Shown in pieces: positions 7,627 to 14,323 of a stretch of 14,942 bases of DNA. The notes under the pieces are model-generated. The model was not told where the DNA came from and did not search any database. It saw only the letters and a list, made by a program, of their open reading frames with translations. Each line of letters opens with the position of its first letter. Position 1 is the stretch's first letter. Origin of the DNA: Desulfofustis sp. (lineage in GTDB: Bacteria > Desulfobacterota > Desulfobulbia > Desulfobulbales > Desulfocapsaceae); NCBI GenBank assembly GCA_030145365.1, contig JAQYVS010000138.1, forward strand, positions 1-14,942. The letters run 5' to 3'. The position numbers were made by a program, and so were the translations under genes.

Positions 7627-9714
7627 TTATTTCTTGTCTGGCATCGGATAGCAGTTTAAAAACTCTTTCAGATGATCGATTTCTTCTAATCTGCCGAAGA
7701 CCGTAATAATATCTCCGGGTTGAATCATGTGGCTGCCGCGGGGAATGATGATTTTGCTCTCCCGTTTAATAGACACCAAGGTAACATGCTCGGGCAGCGG
7801 CAGATCCTTTACCATGACGTTACAGCAGGAATCATCCTCGTTAAGAACAAACTCGACAAATCCAGTTTCCGTAGAAGATCGTAAGGTGGTTTGTTCTTCT
7901 TCCAGTTTTCCTCGCTGTTTACGGACAATACCGACATCATAGGCCCGCAGGATATCGCTACGGCTGATTGAACCGACCAGACGCATGGATCCGTCCCGGG
8001 AAATAACCGGCAGCCGCGCCAGATCACGCGGCGACATTTTTTGTATTGCAACCCAGATCGGTTCATCGGGAAAAACCGCGATCGGTCCTTCAATAGCCAG
8101 ATCAGCAACTTTCATATTCCGTGGATCGAATGTATCAGTTGATTGCGCCCGATGGACGTCTTGCAGGGTGATGATGCCCCAGAGTTTCTTTCCTTGAGTT
8201 ACAACTGGAAATCCGATGAGATGGGTTTCCTGGAAAAGCGCCATCAATTCGGCAATTGGTTTATCTTTGTCGATGGTTACCACCCGGGTGCGCATAACTT
8301 CTTCGACTTTAACACCCTGCATGATATCCATATCCCTGCCTTCAAAAAAGCGGATGCCACGTTTGGCAAGTTTGAGGGTATAGATCGATTCGGGATGGAG
8401 CCATTGGGCAAAATAGGTGGCAGCGACTCCTGCGACCATCAAAGGCAGGATCATAAGGTAGTCGTTGCTCATCTCAAAGACGATGAGCATCGCTGTCAGT
8501 GGTGCCCGGGCTGTAGCGCCGAACAGAGCAGCCATCCCAACCAGTGCATACGCTCCGGCTCCACCGGCTACTTCAGGAAAGTAATGTTCCAGAACAAGAC
8601 CGAAACAACCACCGAGCATTGCACCGATGAAAAGCGATGGTGCAAAGACACCGCCTGAATTACCTGATCCCAAAGTAAAGGAAGTAGCCAGAGGCTTCAA
8701 AAAGATAAGCAGCAAGAGAATCCAGAAGGAGGCATCTTCGAGCAGCACTTTTTCAATAAAATGAAACCCGGAGCCGTACATGTACGGCATGAATATCCCC
8801 TCGGAACCGGGCAGGTACATAAACAGCATACCAGTGACGCCGAGCAGGGCCGCTCCGACAGCCGGTTTGAAGAGCTGGGGAAAATCCCAGTTGTCGAACA
8901 CGATCTCGGCCCGGTTGAGCATCCTGATGAACATGATTCCAACAAGAGCGGATAAAAGCCCCAGAACCAGATAGAATATCAGTGATACCGGAGAAACCAG
9001 GGAATGGATCGGAATTGCAAACGCAGGCTGTGATCCGAGAAAAAATCTGCTGACTATTGATGATGAAACTGCCGCAATTACCACGTTTCCAAATGAGCGT
9101 ACCTGCAAATTGCACATCAGGACTTCAATTGCAAAGACTACTCCGGCTATCGGGGCGTTGAACGTGGCAGCAATCCCCGCAGCAGCACCGCATCCCACCA
9201 GATTTCTGATCCGGTCGTCTGAAAGCCGCAGAACCTGACCGATACTCGAGCCAAGGGCGGAACCCACCTGAACGATGGGACCCTCTCGTCCTGCCGAGCC
9301 ACCCGTACCGATGCAGAGGGCCGAGGCAAGAATTTTTGCTCCGGCAACCCGTGCCCGAATCCTGCCGCCTCGGAGAATGAGAGCCTGCATGACTTCAGGG
9401 ACACCATGCCCTTTAGCTTCTTTGGCAAAAAGAATTAACGGCCCGACGAGCAAGCCGCCGATTATTGGAACAATGAGATAGACAAAGTTGCCCAGTGACG
9501 GTAATAGATCGGGAAGAACTTGATAACCAAGATGTTGAATAAAGCCGATCAGCTTAATAAAAATAACTGCCGCCAGTCCGGTTCCCGCTCCTATGCCAAC
9601 GGAGAGAATCAGTAATAACAAACCAACCGGAGGGGAAAGCCGGTCGATATATTTGCTCAGAGCGGTCTGTTTGAGTGTCATAAAGTAGGGTTTATTAAAA
9701 CGGTCACTGCTCAA
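7627..9714 (-). CDS. ClC-family chloride transporter with CBS pair and TrkA-C domain
   Basis: This is a 695-residue inner-membrane ClC protein. The membrane domain (about 30-450) has the three anion-site segments: GHGVPEV (102-108), GREGPIVQ (142-149) with gating Glu144, and GSGNSGGVFAPS (349-360). Tyr445, in HPESIYTLKLAKRG, matches the helix-R tyrosine. Two CBS domains follow (about 473-528 and 536-595), then a TrkA-C-like domain (about 617-685, with IIPRGSHMIQPGDIITVFG), a layout suggesting cytoplasmic ligand control. In the segment FNAPIAGVVFAIEVLM (185-200) the residue matching the E. coli ClC-ec1 proton glutamate (E203) is Val198, and the usual Ser of GSGIP is His103. Whether it is a channel or exchanger is therefore open. 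The longest frame starts at a TTG (9714); an ATG at 9681 (residue 12) is equally plausible, and neither has a clear ribosome site. It converges on gltD with a 36-nt gap and no visible terminator between. Confidence 0.95.
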   Translation of the reverse strand: MSSDRFNKPYFMTLKQTALSKYIDRLSPPVGLLLLILSVGIGAGTGLAAVIFIKLIGFIQHLGYQVLPDLLPSLGNFVYLIVPIIGGLLVGPLILFAKEAKGHGVPEVMQALILRGGRIRARVAGAKILASALCIGTGGSAGREGPIVQVGSALGSSIGQVLRLSDDRIRNLVGCGAAAGIAATFNAPIAGVVFAIEVLMCNLQVRSFGNVVIAAVSSSIVSRFFLGSQPAFAIPIHSLVSPVSLIFYLVLGLLSALVGIMFIRMLNRAEIVFDNWDFPQLFKPAVGAALLGVTGMLFMYLPGSEGIFMPYMYGSGFHFIEKVLLEDASFWILLLLIFLKPLATSFTLGSGNSGGVFAPSLFIGAMLGGCFGLVLEHYFPEVAGGAGAYALVGMAALFGATARAPLTAMLIVFEMSNDYLMILPLMVAGVAATYFAQWLHPESIYTLKLAKRGIRFFEGRDMDIMQGVKVEEVMRTRVVTIDKDKPIAELMALFQETHLIGFPVVTQGKKLWGIITLQDVHRAQSTDTFDPRNMKVADLAIEGPIAVFPDEPIWVAIQKMSPRDLARLPVISRDGSMRLVGSISRSDILRAYDVGIVRKQRGKLEEEQTTLRSSTETGFVEFVLNEDDSCCNVMVKDLPLPEHVTLVSIKRESKIIIPRGSHMIQPGDIITVFGRLEEIDHLKEFLNCYPMPDKK

Positions 9715-9781
9715 GATTCTGAGCCACGTCTTTCATTAATTCAAAAACAATACAATCTAGCAAGCCCTGTATGATATTGCC

Positions 9782-9800
9782 ACCAGAAGTTTTTTCTGGT
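9782..9800 (-). terminator. Hairpin just downstream of aroC, weak terminator candidate
   Basis: ACCAGAA and TTCTGGT form a perfect 7-bp stem around a 5-nt loop, 12 nt past the aroC stop codon on the minus strand. No T tract follows in either direction, so it may be a Rho-assisted or mRNA-stabilising end rather than an intrinsic terminator. It lies in the 97-nt gap between aroC and the ClC gene, which could otherwise be read through. Confidence 0.35.
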
Positions 9801-9811
9801 CCTATAGTTGA

Positions 9812-10906
9812 TCAGGTTAATGCAAAAGTATTTCGTGCTTCCTGGCGCAGTGCCATATCGATGATAACCAATGCTGCCATTGATTCGACAATCGGCACTG
9901 CACGGGGTACAACACAGGGATCGTGCCGGCCTTTTGCGGCCAGAGTTACCGGTTTTCCCTGGTAGTCAACCGTTTGCTGGGGAAGTGATATTGTTGCCGG
10001 AGGCTTAAAGCCGACACGGAAGAAAATGAACTCTCCATTGGAAATACCGCCCTGGATACCCCCTGAATTATTGCTTAGAGTACCCATTTTTTCATCCTTC
10101 ATCGTAAAAGGATCATTATGCTCAGACCCTTTCAGGGTCGTGCCTTTAAAACCGGAGCCAAGTTCAAAGGCCTTGGTCGCTGGAATTGCAAGCATGGCCT
10201 GAGCGAGTTTTGCTTCGAGCTTATCATATACCGGTTCGCCGAGTCCGGCAGGTACGTTTCGGATGATGCAGGAAACCGTGCCGCCTGTCGAATCACCGGC
10301 TTCTTTCAGAGCCATTATCAGTTCATGCATCTGTTTTGAAGCATCGGGGTCTGGGCAGCGCAAATCGGTCTGATCTACTACTTCTCTGGTAATGCCTTCT
10401 TGAGTCACCGGAGCTGCGTGGTAGGGGCCGACGGAGCTGACCCAAGCGACAATTTCGATTCCATATTTTTCTGTCAGGATTTTCTCGGCAATCGCCCCGG
10501 AAGCAACGGTACCGATTGTTTCCCTGGCACTGGATCTGCCCCCGCCAGAGGAGGCTTTGATCCCATATTTAGCCATATATGTGTAATCAGCATGTGACGG
10601 TCTGGGGATTGAATTCATATCGCCGTAATCTGAAGGCCGCTGGTCTTGGTTATTGACCTTCAAGGCAATGGGACTGCCGAGAGTGACACCGTTCTCAGTG
10701 CCTGATAAAATGCTCACCTGATCTTTTTCTTTGCGATCAGTTGTCAGTTGTGATTGACCCGGGCGTCTTCTGGCAAGCTGTTTCTGGATGTCTTGTTCTT
10801 TGAGGTGCAAGCCGGGAGGAGAACCATCAATAACGACTCCCACTGCTTTACAATGGGACTCCCCAAAAGTTGATATACGAAATAGCGTTCCTAGATTACT
10901 TGACAT
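9812..10906 (-). CDS. aroC: Chorismate synthase
   Basis: AroC converts 5-enolpyruvylshikimate-3-phosphate to chorismate, the last step of the shikimate pathway, using reduced FMN. The 364-residue length is normal for bacteria. Family signatures appear in order: STFGESHCKAVGVVIDG (12-28) with the active-site His18, RPSHADYTYMAKYG (102-115) with the second conserved His105, SSGGGRSSARET (119-130), NNSGGIQGGISNG (279-291) and GRHDPCVVPRAVP (326-338), which cover the FMN and substrate sites. The residue after GESH is Cys rather than the Gly common in bacteria; I regard this as family variation. The ATG at 10906 has a GGAG ribosome site about 6 nt upstream. No other shikimate gene is adjacent. The bacterial enzyme is usually monofunctional and depends on a separate flavin reductase; no fused reductase domain is visible. 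Confidence 0.97.
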   Translation of the reverse strand: MSSNLGTLFRISTFGESHCKAVGVVIDGSPPGLHLKEQDIQKQLARRRPGQSQLTTDRKEKDQVSILSGTENGVTLGSPIALKVNNQDQRPSDYGDMNSIPRPSHADYTYMAKYGIKASSGGGRSSARETIGTVASGAIAEKILTEKYGIEIVAWVSSVGPYHAAPVTQEGITREVVDQTDLRCPDPDASKQMHELIMALKEAGDSTGGTVSCIIRNVPAGLGEPVYDKLEAKLAQAMLAIPATKAFELGSGFKGTTLKGSEHNDPFTMKDEKMGTLSNNSGGIQGGISNGEFIFFRVGFKPPATISLPQQTVDYQGKPVTLAAKGRHDPCVVPRAVPIVESMAALVIIDMALRQEARNTFALT

Positions 10907-10944
10907 ATGTTCTCCGTTGGCTCAGTTCTCGTGTTGATTGTCTC

Positions 10945-10972
10945 AGTGTAATCACCGAAACGCAATCGGCAA
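10945..10972 (-). promoter_or_regulatory. Candidate sigma-70 promoter for aroC
   Basis: On the minus strand TTGCCG (10972-10967) and TACACT (10950-10945) are 16 nt apart, with the -10 box 38 nt before the aroC ATG. Spacing and position suit a short-leader promoter. Confidence 0.35.
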
Positions 10973-11189
10973 CACTTTGAGCGCGGTTTCTCAGATTTAG
11001 ATTATCATAGAGTACATGATACATTGGCAAATTCTCATCCCTAAACGCCAAGAATTCTCTTGAGACAAGTATTTCGATAGTAAGACTTTGATAAGGATTG
11101 AACCTGGTGTTTCAAGTTACGGCCGGGAAGAGAGATAAAAGATCAATAGTTTGAAGTGACGCTGTTACTTTTTCTGTGTTCGCCTGCAA
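10973..11189. other. Intergenic stretch between aroC and the methyltransferase gene
   Basis: Together with the aroC promoter region this makes a 283-nt gene-free gap between two minus-strand genes. Apart from the aroC promoter candidate I see no ORF, strong hairpin or repeat. A T-arm-like string on the minus strand near 11095 does not fold into a tRNA. Confidence 0.5.
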
Positions 11190-11801
11190 TCAGTTCTTTT
11201 GAACATTTCTTGCAATCAATTTATTTGCTGCATGAAGATGTTGGATTCCTCCGGCATGATCATCTTGAAACGTGTAAGTTTTCGCCAAAATAATATCCCA
11301 CTCTGAATACATGGTGTATAGCTCACCCTCTTGAAACATTCCTACACACAATTCTGTAAGGTCCGGAGGTGGAGGAATTTCATCCGTGAACACGGTGATA
11401 GCGTTGAATCCATGCAATTTCGTGTGGTCCTTGAATTTCTGGATTAATTGCTCCCAATGCCTCCGTTCCACAAAATGCAGGCAACCGTGAGCTATAATGA
11501 GATCATAGTCTATCGGGATGTTGAATGTGGTCATATCCGCAACTGCTGTTTGTATGGAAAGATTCTCCTGCTCTGCCAAAGTGTTCAGTTTATGTATGCC
11601 CGCCTGAGACAAATCTATGGCGGTGACATCAAAGCCTGCACGGGCCAGCGGAATAGCATTTCGGCCATCTCCACAGCCGAGATCTAGTATCTTTGCACGA
11701 GAAGGAAGCATTGGTATTAAATCAAATATCTCCTGACTGACATCACCAAAACTCTTTGCTTCGAGGTCAGCGTAGGTTGTTTCCCAAAGGGGCTTTGTCA
11801 T
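11190..11801 (-). CDS. SAM-dependent class I methyltransferase, TehB-like
   Basis: The 203-residue protein has the full class I methyltransferase core. Motif I is ILDLGCGDGRNA (38-49), the SAM-binding glycine loop. The acidic residue that holds the SAM ribose is Asp63 in VTAIDLS (59-65). Asp89 in VADM marks the adenine-side loop, and IIAHGCLHFVERRHWEQLI (102-120) is the segment after strand 4. That segment and the short length resemble the TehB group, named for tellurite resistance in E. coli, where SAM-dependent methylation or detoxification is proposed. The true substrate here is unknown, and no tehA transporter is adjacent. The C-terminal part, with FTDEIPPPPDLTELCVGMFQ, fits the same group. 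The ATG at 11801 has a weak GGTGA site upstream and a good promoter candidate further up. It appears monocistronic. Confidence 0.85.
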   Translation of the reverse strand: MTKPLWETTYADLEAKSFGDVSQEIFDLIPMLPSRAKILDLGCGDGRNAIPLARAGFDVTAIDLSQAGIHKLNTLAEQENLSIQTAVADMTTFNIPIDYDLIIAHGCLHFVERRHWEQLIQKFKDHTKLHGFNAITVFTDEIPPPPDLTELCVGMFQEGELYTMYSEWDIILAKTYTFQDDHAGGIQHLHAANKLIARNVQKN

Positions 11802-11845
11802 ACGTCACCATTGGTTTAAATCGTCATCATTTCGAATAGTCTCAC

Positions 11846-11874
11846 GTTGTACGTATGTCTAAAAGTAAAGTCAA
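11846..11874 (-). promoter_or_regulatory. Candidate sigma-70 promoter for the methyltransferase gene
   Basis: On the minus strand TTGACT (11874-11869) matches the -35 consensus at five of six positions. It lies 17 nt from TACAAC (11851-11846), 44 nt before the start codon. Confidence 0.4.
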
Positions 11875-12054
11875 CAGAGCCCTAACAGCCATAACGGATA
11901 GAATAGTTAGGGTTGTTTCGGGCAACCTTCGAATTGACAGAATCGTTAGTGAGATATCCCACAGGCAAACCAAAGCTGATGAGAATCACCTATTAAATAT
12001 TAAATTCAGGCAGAATATGTCGAGAATGAGGTTAAAGCGGCCTGCAATCCATAG

Positions 12055-12471
12055 TTAGTTTGATGCCCTGGATACGCGTTTCGGGCTCGAGTTTGAATAA
12101 ATTGGGCCTTTAAGCTCTGGCGGTTTTGGTTGTGGTGAAGGCTTGATGACAACCGGCGGACGATAAAAGGTATATCCGGCACGCCCCCAGGATCGACGCT
12201 CTCTTTTTGCCACCTCGATTCTCGTCTGAGCACGGAGCCGCTCGATCTCAAGTTCATGTGATCGGTCCTCTGCTCTCAACCGGTCGGCATATTGGCGGTC
12301 CCGCCAATAGTCATCGGATGTTACTGGATTCATCTTTCTGCCGTAGAATTGTTGTTGTTGAATCGCTCGGAGCTGTTCGCCAGAGCAGCCGGCATAACTG
12401 ACGGGATCACATGACCAGGCCTGAGCTGCTGCAATCAGGACGAGAGTAATTGTTAAGTAGAGCGTTTTCAT
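12055..12471 (-). CDS. Unrecognised small secreted protein with charged coiled-coil region
   Basis: The frame can begin at a GTG at 12498, but the ATG at 12471 is better. It has an AGGAG site 8 nt upstream and starts a textbook Sec signal peptide, MKTLYLTITLVLIAAAQA, with likely cleavage after AQA (residue 18). The 138-residue precursor continues with Cys21 and Cys29, which could form a disulfide in the periplasm. A Gln-rich patch follows (IQQQQF, 37-42), then a long Arg/Glu-rich helix (about 55-93, with RLRAEDRSHELEIERLRAQ) likely to form a coiled coil. The tail is rich in proline and lysine (IKPSPQPKPPELKGP, 109-123). The Cys is not in a lipobox, so it is probably soluble rather than a lipoprotein. 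I do not recognise a family. Its own promoter candidate lies just upstream and neither neighbour is in an operon with it. Confidence 0.75.
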   Translation of the reverse strand: MKTLYLTITLVLIAAAQAWSCDPVSYAGCSGEQLRAIQQQQFYGRKMNPVTSDDYWRDRQYADRLRAEDRSHELEIERLRAQTRIEVAKRERRSWGRAGYTFYRPPVVIKPSPQPKPPELKGPIYSNSSPKRVSRASN

Positions 12472-12505
12472 AGTTTTATCTCCTGCTGTAGTTGCCACCA
12501 GTGCA

Positions 12506-12535
12506 ATAATATGTAATATAATGCGTTTGTTTCAA
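12506..12535 (-). promoter_or_regulatory. Candidate sigma-70 promoter for the secreted-protein gene
   Basis: On the minus strand TTGAAA (12535-12530) and TATTAT (12511-12506) are 18 nt apart, and the -10 box lies 34 nt before the chosen ATG at 12471. A longer GTG-started frame at 12498 would have almost no leader from this promoter, which supports the ATG. Confidence 0.4.
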
Positions 12536-12745
12536 CACTGCAAAACCGACATGCAAAAATAGTTTTGATACGGCAGATCGGGATGAGCCGCTATTCTCCT
12601 TCTGCCATTGTTTTGTGGTTATTGCCTTTAGTCGCATGTTGCGTGCTTTCCCACAGGTACATACCATTACCGGTACGGACAATGATCTTGAATTGTCTGC
12701 TAAAAATATAAATTGCCACCATCAACGTTTCATTGGAGATAAAAC

Positions 12746-13093
12746 GTGAAGAAAATTGTTTTAGTAACCTATAATCCTGAGATGATGTGTTTTGGCCATG
12801 TGCTCCTGTATGCTTTGGATTTTGAAGAAAAAGGGTATGAGGTGAAAATAGTAATAGAAGGAGGGGCTGTGAAACTTGTGTCGGCCTTTACCGCCACTGA
12901 TGCACCATTTGCTGCCCTGTATCAAAAAGTAAAGGAACACGGCCTGATCGACTGTGTCTGTAAGGCCTGCTCCGCGAAACTCGGCAGCATAGACGACGCC
13001 AAAGCTCAGGGACTGCCAGTGGAAGGCAACTTAATGGGGCATCCATCAATTGAAGAATATCTCGAGCAGGGATTTGAGATTATAACATTTTAA
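12746..13093 (+). CDS. Small DsrE-family-like cytoplasmic protein
   Basis: This 115-residue protein has the alpha/beta layout of DsrE-like proteins. A first strand KKIVLVTYN (2-10) is followed by MCFGHVLLYALDFEEKGYEV (14-33), a helix plus the start of the second strand, then KIVIEGGAVKLV (34-45). A later cysteine cluster, CVCKACSAKLG (70-80), and the ending GFEIITF (109-115) complete it. Cys15, Cys70, Cys72 and Cys75 are potential reactive residues; the CxxC at 72-75 could carry sulfur, be redox-active or bind a metal. The DsrE superfamily includes sulfur carriers of the dsr and tus systems, but this short stand-alone form has no established role and no dsr genes are visible here. The start is a GTG, supported by a GGAG site 7 nt upstream. 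The sugar kinase follows 30 nt downstream in the same direction, so co-transcription is possible. Confidence 0.75.
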   Translation: MKKIVLVTYNPEMMCFGHVLLYALDFEEKGYEVKIVIEGGAVKLVSAFTATDAPFAALYQKVKEHGLIDCVCKACSAKLGSIDDAKAQGLPVEGNLMGHPSIEEYLEQGFEIITF

Positions 13094-13123
13094 AATATAC
13101 ATGGTTCACTGGATACTATCTCA

Positions 13124-14323
13124 ATGGAATTTCCCGATTTACTGCAACAGAAACAAAAAATGATCGATCTGTTTTCCTACGGGAAAATGATCGATCAGAA
13201 TTCTGTGAGCGTCATCGCTTCGCCGTATCGTATCTGCCCGCTGGGCGCCCATATTGATCACCAGGGCGGCCCGGTGCTCGGCATGACTATAAATGCTTGT
13301 ACATTAATGGCTTTTCACTCCGTAGACGACGGACAGGTAAAGTTGCACAGCAATAATTATCCTGGCAAAGTCAGTTTCGACTTAAACGATATCTCAGAAT
13401 CCACCGGCAGCTTCTGGGGGATCTACCCCAGAGCGGCTGCTTTGGCACTCAAAGAAAACCACTCACTTGAGCATGGAATTACCGGGCTGCTGGACGGAAT
13501 GCTGCCCGGCTGCGGATTAAGCTCTTCAGCATCGGTGTTGCTGGCCTATATTCATGCGTTCGCTTCGGCAAACACCCTTGATTTGTCCGCCTGGGACTAC
13601 GTGAATCTTACCCGCCGTGCTGAAAACAAATACATCGGCCTCAATAACGGAATACTCGATCAAACCTCCATCGTTTTCGGGAAAGAGAATCATCTTCTCC
13701 ATATCGACACAGTCGAAAAGACGGTAACTGAAATGGAGGACAAGCGGGGAAAAAAGGAATATCGGCTTATCGTCGCTTATTCCGGATATTCCAGGGAACT
13801 GACAACCTCAGGCTATAATTCCCGGGTCGATGAATGTCGACTGGCAGCCGGCGAGCTTTCCCGGTTTGCCGGAACACCCATCGCGACACAGCTCTCGGAT
13901 GTGGATAAAAAGATTTATGAACAATACGGTGGAGCTCTGGAACCGCACATTCAGCGGCGGGCAAACCATTTTTTCAATGAATCACAACGGGTTATGGACG
14001 GCTCAAAGGCTTGGAACAATGGCGATATTGAAGCATTCGGCCGATTGATGAACGAGTCTTGTAAAAGCTCAATTGAACAATATGAATGCGGAGTACCCGC
14101 CGTCTGCGATCTGCAGCAGGTTGTCAGTGAGGCCGAAGGTGTATTTGGTTCCAGGTTTATGGGCGGGGGCTTTGGCGGCTGTGTCGTTGGTCTGGTAAAG
14201 TCATCTCATGCGGCCAGGGCCGTCGAGGATATCCAGACGGCCTATCGTCAACTGCACCCGGAGGTGGCGGAACAGGCCATGGTTTTTCTGGGAAAATCGG
14301 ACGATGGGGTGCGCTTTATATGA
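13124..14323 (+). CDS. GHMP sugar kinase, galacturonokinase-like
   Basis: GHMP kinases of the galactokinase branch phosphorylate a free sugar at the anomeric C1. All motifs are present in this 399-residue protein: the sugar-binding segment SPYRICPLGAHIDHQGG (33-49), the ATP loop LPGCGLSSSAS (127-137), the catalytic-base segment NGILDQTS (175-182) with Asp179, and MGGGFGGCVVGLV (346-358). The first motif differs from the galactokinase signature (GRxNLIGEHTDY). It closely matches plant galacturonokinase, in which Ala replaces the Glu that contacts the galactose 6-hydroxyl; here that is Ala42. I infer a uronic acid, perhaps D-galacturonate, as substrate, giving the sugar 1-phosphate. The ATG at 13124 has only a weak ribosome site (GGAT). 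A nucleotidyltransferase overlaps the stop codon, which fits kinase-then-NDP-sugar synthesis. The branch is secure, the exact substrate is not. Confidence 0.85.
   Translation: MEFPDLLQQKQKMIDLFSYGKMIDQNSVSVIASPYRICPLGAHIDHQGGPVLGMTINACTLMAFHSVDDGQVKLHSNNYPGKVSFDLNDISESTGSFWGIYPRAAALALKENHSLEHGITGLLDGMLPGCGLSSSASVLLAYIHAFASANTLDLSAWDYVNLTRRAENKYIGLNNGILDQTSIVFGKENHLLHIDTVEKTVTEMEDKRGKKEYRLIVAYSGYSRELTTSGYNSRVDECRLAAGELSRFAGTPIATQLSDVDKKIYEQYGGALEPHIQRRANHFFNESQRVMDGSKAWNNGDIEAFGRLMNESCKSSIEQYECGVPAVCDLQQVVSEAEGVFGSRFMGGGFGGCVVGLVKSSHAARAVEDIQTAYRQLHPEVAEQAMVFLGKSDDGVRFI

Noticed and set aside
8143..8658. Plus-strand ORF of 171 codons opposite the ClC gene
   Set aside because: It lies fully within the ClC coding region on the other strand. 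Its Cys/His-rich, low-order composition is what the reverse complement of membrane and CBS codons gives.
11085..11110. Minus-strand GGTTCAATCC string resembling a tRNA T-arm
   Set aside because: The flanking bases do not pair to form a T-stem, and no anticodon arm or acceptor stem can be drawn around it.
11909..11929. 7-bp hairpin (AGGGTTG / CAACCTT with a 7-nt loop) between the methyltransferase and secreted-protein genes
   Set aside because: No T tract follows on either strand, one pair is G-T, and it lies about 125 nt past the secreted gene's stop. Too weak to call a terminator.
11855..12058. Plus-strand ORF of 67 codons between the methyltransferase and secreted-protein genes
   Set aside because: It has no ribosome site and no recognisable domain. 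It overlaps the methyltransferase promoter candidate (11846-11874) and ends inside the secreted gene's stop region. Most likely a chance ORF.
12492..12522. Plus-strand TTGCCA ... TATAAT promoter-like pair
   Set aside because: The 19-nt spacer is long, the nearest plus-strand gene begins over 220 nt away, and the same bases are better explained as part of the minus-strand promoter region.
12476..12682. Minus-strand ORF of 68 codons upstream of the secreted-protein gene
   Set aside because: It runs through the promoter and ribosome site of the secreted-protein gene, lacks a good ribosome site and shows no protein-like pattern.
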